In this document: positions 1 to 7,924 of the stretch, in pieces | Position numbering within the stretch: position 1 is the stretch's first letter | Layout of the letters: each line of letters opens with the position of its first letter | Origin: JALOAR01 sp964348605 | GTDB taxonomy: Bacteria > Patescibacteriota > Minisyncoccia > UBA6257 > Colwellbacteraceae | Length of the DNA: 34,495 nucleotides | Assembly: GCA_964348605.1 (NCBI GenBank) | Contig: CAYGDC010000002.1 | Coordinates: 1-34,495 of the forward strand | Direction: 5' to 3' | The notes under the pieces: generated by a model | Databases searched by the model: none | The model's input: only the letters and a program-made list of their open reading frames with translations | Told to the model about the DNA's origin: nothing | Program-made: the position numbers and the translations under genes

Positions 1-848
1 GAGGGAATCCTTTTGCTGGTATGGGCAATATGCACGGAGCAAATTTTGATTTTAGCAGTTTTGATATGGGGGATTTATCAGGTATTTTTGAGGGCATCTT
101 TGGAGGAATGGCAGACGTTGCTCGTCCAACCCAAAGGAAAGGCTCGGATATGGAAGCAATTGTGGAAATCACATTAGAAAAAGCCGTTAGCGGGGTTAAA
201 ATACCGATAGTTCTTAAAACATTTGTAAGTTGTGGCGCGTGCAAAGGCAAGGGACACGATCCTAAAAAAGGTTTTACAAAATGTCGCGCCTGCGGTGGAT
301 CTGGGGGGGTAAGAGAAACTAAAAGAACTATTTTAGGTTCGTTTTCCAGGGTATCAGTTTGCAAAGATTGTGATGGCGTAGGAGAGATTCCTGTTAGTCT
401 TTGCAAGGAATGTGGAGGCAAAGGCAGAATTAAGGGAGAAAGAAAAATAGAAGTCGACATCCACCCAGGAGTAGTTGATGGACAGATTATTAAAATTAAA
501 GAGATGAGCGAGGCGGGCGAAAAAGGAGCATCTGCCGGTGATTTATATGTGCGAGTGAGGATTTTACCCCACAAAGTCTTTATAAGGCATGGCGATGATC
601 TAATTATTTCTAAAACAGTTAAGTTTTCCGATATTTTGCTCGGAAATCCAATCAGCGTACAAACTATTCGTGGCAAAGAAGCGCGAGTATCACCTGTGCC
701 TGGAGCCAGCGTTCGCAAAGAAATAAGAATAAAAGGAGAAGGAGCTACCCCCAAAGGCGACTTAATTGTGATACTTGATATTCAAGTTCCTTCAAAAATA
801 GACGAAAAAACAAAGAAAGCACTTGAAGAATTAAAAGGTGAGTGGTAG
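1..848 (+). CDS. dnaJ: Chaperone protein DnaJ (5'-truncated by window edge)
   Basis: Hsp40 co-chaperone that presents unfolded clients to DnaK and stimulates its ATPase. The frame is open from base 3, so the J domain lies outside the window. The visible part begins in the Gly/Phe-rich linker (GNPFAGMGNMHG, DLSGIFEGIFGG). Counting from the Met at base 21, the zinc region carries all four CxxCxGxG repeats: C71/C74 (CGACKGKG), C88/C91 (CRACGGSG), C114/C117 (CKDCDGVG) and C128/C131 (CKECGGKG). The C-terminal substrate-binding beta domains follow and end in the usual short helix. The stop TAG is inside the proposed -10 box of the downstream tRNA. The four intact zinc repeats mark this as type I DnaJ rather than CbpA. 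Confidence 0.95.
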   Translation, partial: GNPFAGMGNMHGANFDFSSFDMGDLSGIFEGIFGGMADVARPTQRKGSDMEAIVEITLEKAVSGVKIPIVLKTFVSCGACKGKGHDPKKGFTKCRACGGSGGVRETKRTILGSFSRVSVCKDCDGVGEIPVSLCKECGGKGRIKGERKIEVDIHPGVVDGQIIKIKEMSEAGEKGASAGDLYVRVRILPHKVFIRHGDDLIISKTVKFSDILLGNPISVQTIRGKEARVSPVPGASVRKEIRIKGEGATPKGDLIVILDIQVPSKIDEKTKKALEELKGEW

Positions 849-851
849 GAT
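823..851 (+). promoter_or_regulatory. Putative promoter of tRNA-Lys
   Basis: TTGAAG (823-828), a 17-nt spacer, then TAGGAT (846-851) overlapping the dnaJ stop codon. The predicted start is near 858, a few bases before the mature tRNA 5' end at 863. Each box matches the sigma-70 consensus at four of six positions. Inference from spacing and position only. Confidence 0.4.
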
Positions 852-862
852 ATTTTCGTGTC

Positions 863-934
863 CCGCCCATAACTCAATGGTAGAGTAGTTGCCTTTTAAG
901 CAAAAAGTTGGAGGTTCGAGTCCTCCTGGGCGGA
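863..934 (+). tRNA. tRNA-Lys (anticodon TTT)
   Basis: Full cloverleaf. Acceptor CCGCCCA (863-869) pairs with TGGGCGG (927-933), discriminator A934. D-stem ACTC/GAGT (872-875/883-886) with loop AATGGTA. Anticodon stem from GTTGC (888-892), loop CTTTTAA (893-899), anticodon TTT at 895-897. T-stem GGAGG/CCTCC (910-914/922-926) with loop TTCGAGT. The variable loop has 5 nt. No CCA is encoded (CTG follows), so CCA must be added after transcription. It lies between dnaJ and secD. Confidence 0.95.
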
Positions 935-970
935 CTGGGCTTTAATCCCAAAATATATTTTAAAAAAACA

Positions 971-2260
971 ATGAAAAATAAAATATTCTTCTTAATGCTT
1001 TTAATAGTTACTACCATTTCTTCTATTTTTTTTATTTTACCTTCTTCAGCCGGTGAAAAAATCGCAGAAATTATTCCTATTAAAATACCCAATCTTTTTC
1101 TCAATGAATTTTTGCCCTGGAGACTTGGCCTTGATCTTGTTGGAGGGACGGCCCTTGTTTATGATATTGACCTTACGGATGTCCCGCGAGAAAAAGTAGA
1201 GTCTGTAACAAACGGCTTAAGAGATGTTATCGAGCGAAGAATTGATCTTTATGGCGTTGCTGAACCAAGAGTGCGTATTATTACGCAAGGAGAAAGAAAA
1301 CAACTTCTTGTGGAGCTTGCTGGCATAAACGATATCGGGGCAGCTGCTCAAGAAATAGGAGAGACTCCTTTTCTTGATTTCAAAGAAAACTGCACTACTA
1401 CAGAAGATTCTTTTAATTGTGTTCCAACTGGCCTTTCTGGAAAGCATATTCAGCGCGCTTCAGTTGCTACTGACCAACTCGGAATTATTATGCCGGTCGT
1501 AAGTCTTGAGTTTAACGATGAAGGAGCTCAGTTATTTGAAGAAATCACAGCAAGAAATGTTGGACAGCAGGTGGCTATTTTTCTTGATGGCGTTCCGATA
1601 AGTGCCCCCGTTGTTCAAGAGAAAATCATTGGTGGTAATGCACAAATATCCGGAGAAGGTATTACCCTTGAATCAGCGCATGAGCTTGTAGAAAGATTTA
1701 ATGCCGGCGCTCTTGCTGCGCCTATTCGACTTGCAAGTCAGCGCGCGGTTAATGCTACCGCTGCCACAGACTCTCTTTATCGCATCCTTCTTGCGGGAGT
1801 AATTAGTATTTTGCTTGTTATTATTTTTATAATCGCTGTTTATAAGAAAAACGGCATTATCGCTGGCGTTTCTCTTTTACTATATGTTATTTTTTCCCTC
1901 GCTATATTTAAGCTTATTCCTGGATTTACTTTAAGCCTTTCAGGCATTACTGGTTTTATTCTATCTATAGGCGCGGCACTTGACGCAAATATTCTTATTT
2001 TTGAGAGAACCAAAGAAGAATCCCGTCAAGGCGTTCGTGGCCTAGCTGCTATGGAATCCGGATTTAAATTTGCTTGGTCTTCTATTAGGGACTCAAATAT
2101 CAGCACGATTCTCACCGCTCTTGTTCTTTTTTATTTTACCACAGGATTTGTGCAAGGATTTGCCTTAACTCTTCTTGTTGGTATTCTTATTAACCTTGCT
2201 ATGACCTATATAGTTACTAGAAATTTATTAAAAATATTTCCAGGCAGGGCGACAAAATAA
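971..2260 (+). CDS. secD: Protein translocase subunit SecD
   Basis: RND-type subunit that with SecF uses the proton gradient to help proteins leave the Sec channel. I place the start at the ATG at 971 (MKNKIFFLMLL), because the longer frame from 908 begins inside tRNA-Lys. That gives 429 residues, compact next to E. coli SecD (about 615). TM1 lies near residues 5-22, followed by the P1 periplasmic domain (FLPWRLGLDLVGGTALVYDID) and a membrane bundle with the conserved GAALDANILIFERTKEE motif, whose Asp is the presumed proton-relay residue. No Shine-Dalgarno is seen. secF follows after 25 nt and is probably co-transcribed. Confidence 0.95.
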   Translation: MKNKIFFLMLLIVTTISSIFFILPSSAGEKIAEIIPIKIPNLFLNEFLPWRLGLDLVGGTALVYDIDLTDVPREKVESVTNGLRDVIERRIDLYGVAEPRVRIITQGERKQLLVELAGINDIGAAAQEIGETPFLDFKENCTTTEDSFNCVPTGLSGKHIQRASVATDQLGIIMPVVSLEFNDEGAQLFEEITARNVGQQVAIFLDGVPISAPVVQEKIIGGNAQISGEGITLESAHELVERFNAGALAAPIRLASQRAVNATAATDSLYRILLAGVISILLVIIFIIAVYKKNGIIAGVSLLLYVIFSLAIFKLIPGFTLSLSGITGFILSIGAALDANILIFERTKEESRQGVRGLAAMESGFKFAWSSIRDSNISTILTALVLFYFTTGFVQGFALTLLVGILINLAMTYIVTRNLLKIFPGRATK

Positions 2261-2285
2261 AAAAATAAATACAAAAAACAACAAA

Positions 2286-3212
2286 ATGCAACTCAATATA
2301 ATCGGAAATAAAAAATGGTTTCTTTCTCTCTCTGCTGTTTTTGTGGCTCTGTCTATTGCTGCTATCGCTATATTCGGATTTACTCCAGGGATTGATTTTA
2401 CGAGTGGAACAATGTGGCAAGTTGCTATCCCAGATACTGACGAGCGCGCTGTTCGCGAATTTGCAGAAAATAATCTTAATCTTGATTCTCCCGTCATCTC
2501 TTATGACGCTCTCACAGAATCGTATGTTTTGATTTTTAGAGAGATTGCTGGAGTTGAGCATGTCGCCTTCAGAGAGTCTTTGCTTACTCGCTTTCCTCAA
2601 GCACAAGAACTTGATTTTGGAACGACCTCTCCCTCTGTTTCTGCCGAATTAACGAATAGAGCAATCTGGTTAGTTGCATTAGTTGTTGTCCTTATTTTGC
2701 TTTATGTTACTTACACTTTTTACAAAATATCGTGGCCTGTTAAATCATATAAATATGGATTTGTAACGCTTGTAGCGTTAGCTCACGATACTTTAATAGC
2801 AGCAGGATTTTTTGCTGTCATCGGTTATCTAAGGGGCATTCCTATGGATACCTATTTCATTGTTGCGCTTCTTACAGTTGCTGGCTTTTCTGTACAAGAC
2901 ACCATTGTTATTTTTGACCGTATTCGGGAAAAACTCTTAGGACAAAAAGGGAAAATTGATTTTTCAGAAATCGCAAACAAAAGCGTTAGCGAAGTCTTTA
3001 TGAGGTCTCTTATTACCGCAGTAGGTGTAATGATTGCATTAATTGTAGTTGCTATTTTTGGTCCGCTGTCTATGAGATATTTTGCCCTTACTATGCTTGT
3101 TGGAATGTTTTTTGGCACTTATTCTTCTATTTTTGTTGCGGCGCCACTCCTCACTGTTTGGAATAATTTCGACAATAAGCGTCAAGCCAAATATAAGCAA
3201 GACAAGCCTTAA
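2286..3212 (+). CDS. secF: Protein translocase subunit SecF
   Basis: Partner of SecD in the auxiliary Sec translocase. 308 residues, the usual size. The start MQLNIIGNKKWFLSLSAVFVALSIAAIAIFGFTPGIDFTSGTM shows TM1 followed by the family motif GIDFTSGT. The membrane bundle holds the second family signature, GFSVQDTIVIFDRIREKL, with the conserved Asp. There are six predicted TM segments and a basic C-terminus (NKRQAKYKQDKP). SecD and SecF are separate genes here, as in E. coli. No terminator is visible before the rpsL promoter. Confidence 0.95.
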   Translation: MQLNIIGNKKWFLSLSAVFVALSIAAIAIFGFTPGIDFTSGTMWQVAIPDTDERAVREFAENNLNLDSPVISYDALTESYVLIFREIAGVEHVAFRESLLTRFPQAQELDFGTTSPSVSAELTNRAIWLVALVVVLILLYVTYTFYKISWPVKSYKYGFVTLVALAHDTLIAAGFFAVIGYLRGIPMDTYFIVALLTVAGFSVQDTIVIFDRIREKLLGQKGKIDFSEIANKSVSEVFMRSLITAVGVMIALIVVAIFGPLSMRYFALTMLVGMFFGTYSSIFVAAPLLTVWNNFDNKRQAKYKQDKP

Positions 3213-3227
3213 GTCGCATAAAATAAT

Positions 3228-3257
3228 TTGACATAATCTATTTTTCACTGATATATT
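3228..3257 (+). promoter_or_regulatory. Promoter of the str operon, probably giving a leaderless rpsL mRNA
   Basis: Perfect TTGACA (3228-3233), an 18-nt spacer, TATATT (3252-3257), then 7 nt to the GTG start of rpsL at 3265. The +1 should fall on or beside the start codon, so the mRNA would have essentially no 5' leader. There is no Shine-Dalgarno. Transcription start is inferred from spacing. Confidence 0.7.
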
Positions 3258-3264
3258 TATAAAC

Positions 3265-3684
3265 GTGCCAACAATGAATCAACTCCTGAAGAAGGAGCGC
3301 AAAGTTTTATCTAAAAAGTCAAAATCACCCGCCATGGGTCGCTACTTTAATGTGCTTAAAAATAGATCGGTTTATTCCACTTCTCCTCAAAAAAAAGGAG
3401 TATGTTTGAAAGTGTTTACTACTACTCCCAAAAAACCAAACTCAGCCTTAAGAAAAGTAGCAAGAGTTCGTCTTACAAATGGCATGGAGGTTACTTCTTA
3501 TATTCCTGGCGAACAGCACAATCTTCAAGAACACTCCGTTGTGCTTATCAGGGGAGGCAGAGTTAGAGATTTGCCAGGCGTTCGCTATCATGTTGTGCGA
3601 GGAGCGCTTGACACTGCTGGCGTTACTGGTCGCAAGCAACAAAGAAGCAAGTACGGAGCCAAAAAAGCAAAAACTTCAAAATAA
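3265..3684 (+). CDS. rpsL: 30S ribosomal protein S12
   Basis: Decoding-centre protein of the small subunit. GTG start chosen because it gives the family N-terminus MPTMNQLL. 139 residues. Hallmark segments: TTTPKKPNSALRKVARVRLTNG (residues 52-73) and VVLIRGGRVRDLPGVRYHVVRGALD (from 92). Residue 101 (codon AGA at 3565-3567) is Arg where nearly all bacteria have Lys (E. coli K88 in GGRVKDLPG); K88R is a known streptomycin-resistance change. First gene of the str operon. The lysine-rich C-terminal tail is typical. Confidence 0.98.
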   Translation: MPTMNQLLKKERKVLSKKSKSPAMGRYFNVLKNRSVYSTSPQKKGVCLKVFTTTPKKPNSALRKVARVRLTNGMEVTSYIPGEQHNLQEHSVVLIRGGRVRDLPGVRYHVVRGALDTAGVTGRKQQRSKYGAKKAKTSK

Positions 3685-3692
3685 TAATAACA

Positions 3693-4157
3693 ATGAGACG
3701 CAAGAAAAATTATAAAAGGGAACATGCTCCCGACATTAATTACAACAGTATAGCAATTAGCAGATTTATTAATTACCTAATGTATGACGGTAAAAAGTCT
3801 GTAGCTCAAAAAGATCTTTATGGCGCTTTCGCAGTTATAGAAAAAACTGGCAAAGTTCCACTTGAAATATTTGAGACCGCCTTGGATAATGTAAAACCTT
3901 TAATGGAGGTTGTTTCAAAAAGAGTTGGAGGAGCAAACTATCAAGTTCCGCGAGAAGTAAGACCAGAAAGACAATTTATGCTTGCTTCTAAATGGATCAT
4001 TACTGCTGCAAGGTCTAAAAAGGGAAAACCAATTGCTAAAAAGCTTGCCGATGAGCTTATCGCCGCCGCAGGAAACGAAGGCGCCGCCATTAAGAAAAAA
4101 CAAGACATTCATAGGATGGCTGAAGGCAACAGAGCTTTTGCTCATTTTGCGAATTAA
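3693..4157 (+). CDS. rpsG: 30S ribosomal protein S7
   Basis: Primary 16S rRNA-binding protein that nucleates assembly of the 30S head and lines the E site. 154 residues, near the usual 156. Begins MRRKKNYKREHAPDINYNS and contains the conserved SRFINYLMYDGKKSVAQKDLYGAF and YQVPREVRPERQFMLASKWI segments. It follows rpsL by 8 nt and precedes fusA by 12 nt, the canonical str order. The upstream bases are A/T only, with no Shine-Dalgarno. Confidence 0.98.
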   Translation: MRRKKNYKREHAPDINYNSIAISRFINYLMYDGKKSVAQKDLYGAFAVIEKTGKVPLEIFETALDNVKPLMEVVSKRVGGANYQVPREVRPERQFMLASKWIITAARSKKGKPIAKKLADELIAAAGNEGAAIKKKQDIHRMAEGNRAFAHFAN

Positions 4158-4169
4158 TTTTAATTAAAT

Positions 4170-6275
4170 ATGGAAAACAAGGTCTATGGCATAGAGAAGA
4201 CTAGGAATATTGGTATTGTTGCTCATATTGATGCAGGTAAAACCACTACTTCCGAACGCATTCTCTTTTATACTGGCGTATCACATAAATTAGGAGAGGT
4301 CCACGAAGGAGAAGCTGTTATGGACTGGATGGACCAAGAGCGAGAGCGGGGGATAACTATCACTTCAGCCGCGACAACTTGTTTCTGGACCCCAACTTAC
4401 AGAAATAAAGATAAATCTTACGAACATCGCATCAATTTAATTGATACCCCAGGACACATTGACTTTACAGTTGAGGTCAAAAGGTCTTTGCGTGTCTTAG
4501 ATGGCGCAGTTGTTGTTTTTGACGGCGTGTCTGGAGTAGAGCCACAGTCTGAAACTAACTGGCGCTATGCTGATGAATATAAAGTTCCCAGACTTTGCTT
4601 TATCAATAAACTTGACCGTCTTGGAGCTTCTTTTGATAAAAGTTTTGAATCTATAAAGTCTCGCCTTACTCCAAATGCTATTGCTATTCAAGTCCCTATT
4701 GGTATTGAAGCTGATTTTGATGGCATCATAGACCTTCTTAAAATGAAAGCATATCGCTTTGAGGGCGACAGGGGAGAAAATATTGTTGAAATACCAATTC
4801 CCGAAAGCATGGAAGAAGAAGTTTTAGCAAAAAGAGCTATTTTAATGGAAAAAATAGTAGAAAACGATGAGCTAGCAATGAACGATTATCTTGAAGGAAA
4901 AGAAATTCCTTTAGAAACTCTTAAAAAGATGCTCCGAAAGTGTGTTCTTGACCTTACAATTATACCTGTGCTTTGCGGTAGTGCTTATAAAAATAAAGGA
5001 GTTCAGTTCGTTCTTGATGCTGTAATTGATTATTTGCCATCCCCAACTGACCTACCTCCTGTTAAGGGAAACGATTTAAAAACCGGAAATGATGTTTTGC
5101 GTTATCCAAGCGACACAGAACCCTTTGCCGCTCTTGCTTTTAAAGTTGCCACCGACCCATTTGTCGGAACACTAACTTTTATTCGTGTTTACAGCGGAGT
5201 CCTTTCTAAGGGAAGCTATATCTTGAATGCTACTAAAGATAATCAAGAGCGCGCTGGTCGCATATTACGAATGCATGCAAATTCTCGAGAAGAAGTTGAT
5301 GAGCTTCGCGCTGGGCAAATTGGCGCTCTTGTTGGTCTTAAAAATACTACTACTGGCGATACTCTTTGTTCTCCTGACCAGTCAATTATTCTTGAGCGTA
5401 TTAGTTTTCCAGAACCAGTTATTTCTCAGAAAATTTCTCCTGAATCTAAAGCTGACCAAGAAAAAATGGGAGTTGCTTTAAGGCGCCTATCAGATGAAGA
5501 TCCAACTTTTAGAGTTACAGGCGACATTGAAACTGGCGAAACTATTATCGCTGGAATGGGGGAGCTGCATTTAGAAGTTTTAGTAGAAAGAATGAAACGG
5601 GAGTTCGGGGTAAACGCTACTGCTGGACGACCACAGGTTGCTTATAAAGAAACGATTACTAGCCTTGCATCAGCTGAAGGCAAATATATTAAACAATCTG
5701 GTGGTCGCGGACAATATGGTCACGTAAGACTCAAAATTGAGGCATTAGAAAGAGGAAAGGGGTTTGAGTTTATCGATGCTATTAAGGGAGGAGTTGTTCC
5801 TCGCGAATATATCCCTGCTGTTGAAAAAGGAGTAAAAGAATTTTTAAGCAAAGGTATTACTGCCGGTTTTCCTGTTGTGGATATTAAAGTTACTCTTTAT
5901 GATGGGTCATATCATGACGTAGACTCTTCTGAAATCGCTTTCAAAATTGCTGCTTCTATGTGTATGCAAGAAGGGTGTAAAAATGCCAAGCCAGTTCTTT
6001 TAGAGCCAATCATGAAAGTTCAAGTTATTATTCCTGCTGAATATATAGGCGACATAACTGGAGATATTTCTTCCAAGAGAGGAAAAATTGAATCTATTGA
6101 AGACCGCACTAATTCAAAAGTTGTTGATTCCACTATTCCTCTTTCTGAAATGTTTGGATATGCGACCAAGCTTCGATCTATGACTCAAGGAAGAGGTGTC
6201 TTTACTATGGAATTTAATAATTATGAAATTGCTCCTAAAAATATAGAAGCAGCAATTATAGCGGGAAGAAAGTAA
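4170..6275 (+). CDS. fusA: Elongation factor G
   Basis: Translocation GTPase that moves tRNAs and mRNA after peptide transfer and, with RRF, splits post-termination ribosomes. 701 residues, full length. G1 is AHIDAGKTT (about residues 19-27), the switch region is RERGITITSAATTCFW, G3 is DTPGHIDF, G4 is NKLD. Domain IV carries GGRGQYGHVRLKIE and the C-terminal domain ends normally. Third gene of the str operon. Downstream the usual tuf neighbour is displaced by a two-gene redox module. Confidence 0.98.
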   Translation: MENKVYGIEKTRNIGIVAHIDAGKTTTSERILFYTGVSHKLGEVHEGEAVMDWMDQERERGITITSAATTCFWTPTYRNKDKSYEHRINLIDTPGHIDFTVEVKRSLRVLDGAVVVFDGVSGVEPQSETNWRYADEYKVPRLCFINKLDRLGASFDKSFESIKSRLTPNAIAIQVPIGIEADFDGIIDLLKMKAYRFEGDRGENIVEIPIPESMEEEVLAKRAILMEKIVENDELAMNDYLEGKEIPLETLKKMLRKCVLDLTIIPVLCGSAYKNKGVQFVLDAVIDYLPSPTDLPPVKGNDLKTGNDVLRYPSDTEPFAALAFKVATDPFVGTLTFIRVYSGVLSKGSYILNATKDNQERAGRILRMHANSREEVDELRAGQIGALVGLKNTTTGDTLCSPDQSIILERISFPEPVISQKISPESKADQEKMGVALRRLSDEDPTFRVTGDIETGETIIAGMGELHLEVLVERMKREFGVNATAGRPQVAYKETITSLASAEGKYIKQSGGRGQYGHVRLKIEALERGKGFEFIDAIKGGVVPREYIPAVEKGVKEFLSKGITAGFPVVDIKVTLYDGSYHDVDSSEIAFKIAASMCMQEGCKNAKPVLLEPIMKVQVIIPAEYIGDITGDISSKRGKIESIEDRTNSKVVDSTIPLSEMFGYATKLRSMTQGRGVFTMEFNNYEIAPKNIEAAIIAGRK

Positions 6276-6339
6276 AAGATTAAAAAGATAGTTTTTTATC
6301 GGCGCCCTATCTAGTCTTCTAAAATCAATGATGACTATT

Positions 6340-6345
6340 TATAAT
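6340..6345 (+). promoter_or_regulatory. -10 box directly upstream of the CcdA-like gene (leaderless arrangement)
   Basis: Perfect TATAAT (6340-6345) followed by exactly 6 nt and then ATG at 6352. A 17-nt spacer would put the -35 at 6317-6322 (TTCTAA), which is weak. The predicted +1 coincides with the start codon. Confidence 0.55.
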
Positions 6346-6351
6346 TAAAAT

Positions 6352-7080
6352 ATGGAAATATTAACTCCTTTATTAGCTTTATTTTTAGGCATTACTACAG
6401 CCGTTTCTCTTCATACTTTTTATTTGTTTCCAGCAGTCTTTGCTTATTCTATTAGTGCTGGAAAACATCACAAACTTAGACCGCTTTTTATTGCAAGCGG
6501 TCATTTTTTAGCAATTATTCTAATTGGTTTTATTACTCTAGGAATTGGTCTTCTTATAGAAGACCATCTTATTTATTTTAAAATTCCAGCGACAATTTTT
6601 ATTTTAATTGTTGGCTTATATTTAATATTTGTTAAAAAAGCTGACCCCTGTGGAGAAGCTTGTGGTTGCAAAAAAGATTCAGTAATTAATAAACTAAAAT
6701 CAGACAGCTTATTTAAGTCATTTTTCTTTGGTTTTTCACTCGGGCTACTATGTATCGCTTGTCTTTTGCCAGTACTTGGCTCAATTATAGCGATGTTCGC
6801 TATTGTCGGTTACGGCACGATTATATTGATTTTGAGTTATGCCTTTGGACATGCTTTACCAATTTTGATTACTGCTTATCTTCCTTATTTTTCTGAAAAA
6901 TTTGCAAAAGAAAAAATAGAAAAAAATATAATAATTTTAAGAAAAATAGCCGGCCTTATTCTAATTATTGTTAGCATTTATCTATTCTGGTATTTATTTA
7001 TTTCCGACCATGATCATAAAGAAGACCATGAAGATAAGTATTATAGCCAACTTAATTATAGGGCTGAAAAGAATTATTAA
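6352..7080 (+). CDS. CcdA/DsbD-like transmembrane thiol-redox protein
   Basis: Probable member of the cytochrome c biogenesis/DsbD membrane family, which passes reducing equivalents across the membrane. 242 residues with about six hydrophobic segments. The second-half motif CIACLLPVLG (C134, C137) matches the family's WTPCxGP region. The first-half counterpart, normally SPCxLPLxP, reads SLHTFYLFP (residues 19-27) and has no Cys, so the two-Cys membrane site is incomplete. The loop between the halves holds a Cys cluster, C100/C104/C106 (DPCGEACGCKK), and the C-terminus is His/Asp/Glu-rich (SDHDHKEDHEDKYY), possibly metal-binding. The next gene encodes a thioredoxin-like partner. Family call moderate; electron path unknown. 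Confidence 0.65.
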   Translation: MEILTPLLALFLGITTAVSLHTFYLFPAVFAYSISAGKHHKLRPLFIASGHFLAIILIGFITLGIGLLIEDHLIYFKIPATIFILIVGLYLIFVKKADPCGEACGCKKDSVINKLKSDSLFKSFFFGFSLGLLCIACLLPVLGSIIAMFAIVGYGTIILILSYAFGHALPILITAYLPYFSEKFAKEKIEKNIIILRKIAGLILIIVSIYLFWYLFISDHDHKEDHEDKYYSQLNYRAEKNY

Positions 7081-7091
7081 AATTAACAGCA

Positions 7092-7120
7092 TTGTAAATA
7101 TCTAAGATAAACATTATTAT
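7092..7120 (+). promoter_or_regulatory. Putative promoter of the thioredoxin-like gene
   Basis: TTGTAA (7092-7097), 17-nt spacer, TATTAT (7115-7120), then 7 nt to ATG at 7128, again predicting a leaderless mRNA. An overlapping TATAAT lies at 7120-7125, only 2 nt before the ATG, and would start transcription inside the gene. Confidence 0.5.
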
Positions 7121-7127
7121 ATAATCT

Positions 7128-7805
7128 ATGAAAAAAATAATTGCTACTGCTTCTGTGCCATTAGTAATCGGATTATTAATAGGCGCAGGCGCTTTTTATC
7201 TTATAGGTCCAAATATTGGGCAAGGAATTATCTCAATTGGAGAAGCTAGAGAAAGATTGCTTAGCGCTACTAGTCGATTATTGCCTCCAGAAACAAATGT
7301 TTCTATAACTGAAATTATCACAGAAAGGGGATTATATAAAATTACACTTAATATACAAGGACAAGAAGACGCACAAGGAGAAGAAGTGGATGTTTATCTA
7401 ACTAAAAATGGATCATTTCTTTTATTACCACCAGAACGATTTATTGATTTAGACGCTTTCCTGGCTAACCTTACTCCAGCGGAAGAGGAAAGCGAGCAAG
7501 TATTTACCCCAGAACAATTGACTCAATTAACTGGATTAGCCCAGTGTTTAACTGAAAAAGGGGTTAGATTTTTTGGAACAGCGGAATGTCCGTGGTGCAC
7601 TAGGCAAAAAGAGCTTTTTGGTCCAGCAACCGAATTTTTGCCTTACATTGAATGTTCTCCTAATGTTGCTACTGAACAGGAATTAACAATGTGTGAAGAG
7701 GCGGGAGTAAGGGGTGTTCCTGATTGGAGATTCCCAGGCCAAGAGCCTGTTACAGGAATGCAGTCTATTGAAAGAATAGCTGAGCTTTCAGGATGCGAGA
7801 TATAA
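7128..7805 (+). CDS. Membrane-anchored thioredoxin-like protein (CPWC)
   Basis: 225 residues. An N-terminal hydrophobic anchor (about residues 4-26) exports the rest. Residues 33-110 form a small domain of unknown role (ISIGEARERLLSATSRLL, VDVYLTKNGSFLLL). The C-terminal thioredoxin-like domain contains VRFFGTAECPWCTRQKELFG with the redox pair C154/C157, a YIEC segment (C176), C189 and a GVPDW loop (P198, likely the cis-Pro). This domain resembles the thioredoxin module often fused to VKOR, where CPxCxxQKELFG is typical. With the preceding CcdA-like gene it forms a plausible thiol-disulfide pair acting outside the membrane. Substrates are unknown. Confidence 0.8.
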   Translation: MKKIIATASVPLVIGLLIGAGAFYLIGPNIGQGIISIGEARERLLSATSRLLPPETNVSITEIITERGLYKITLNIQGQEDAQGEEVDVYLTKNGSFLLLPPERFIDLDAFLANLTPAEEESEQVFTPEQLTQLTGLAQCLTEKGVRFFGTAECPWCTRQKELFGPATEFLPYIECSPNVATEQELTMCEEAGVRGVPDWRFPGQEPVTGMQSIERIAELSGCEI

Positions 7806-7850
7806 AGGATGGCAAGAATCAAACTCTCTTTAAGAAATACAAAAAATAAT

Positions 7851-7880
7851 TTGACATTAAACTGTATTATCGCTTAAACT
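7851..7880 (+). promoter_or_regulatory. Promoter of tuf
   Basis: Perfect TTGACA (7851-7856), an 18-nt spacer, TAAACT (7875-7880). The predicted start near 7887 gives a leader of about 38 nt that is A/T-rich and lacks a Shine-Dalgarno. Unlike most other unit heads here, this gene would not be leaderless. Confidence 0.55.
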
Positions 7881-7924
7881 TTATCCAGTCGTAAAATTTT
7901 AATAAATAATAATTACATAATTAA

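Noticed and set aside
908..970. Upstream extension of secD from an in-frame ATG at 908
   Set aside because: That start lies in the tRNA-Lys T-arm; the ATG at 971 begins a proper TM1.
6286..6312. Terminator after fusA
   Set aside because: AGATAG/CTATCT is only 6 bp with a 15-nt loop and no T-run after it.
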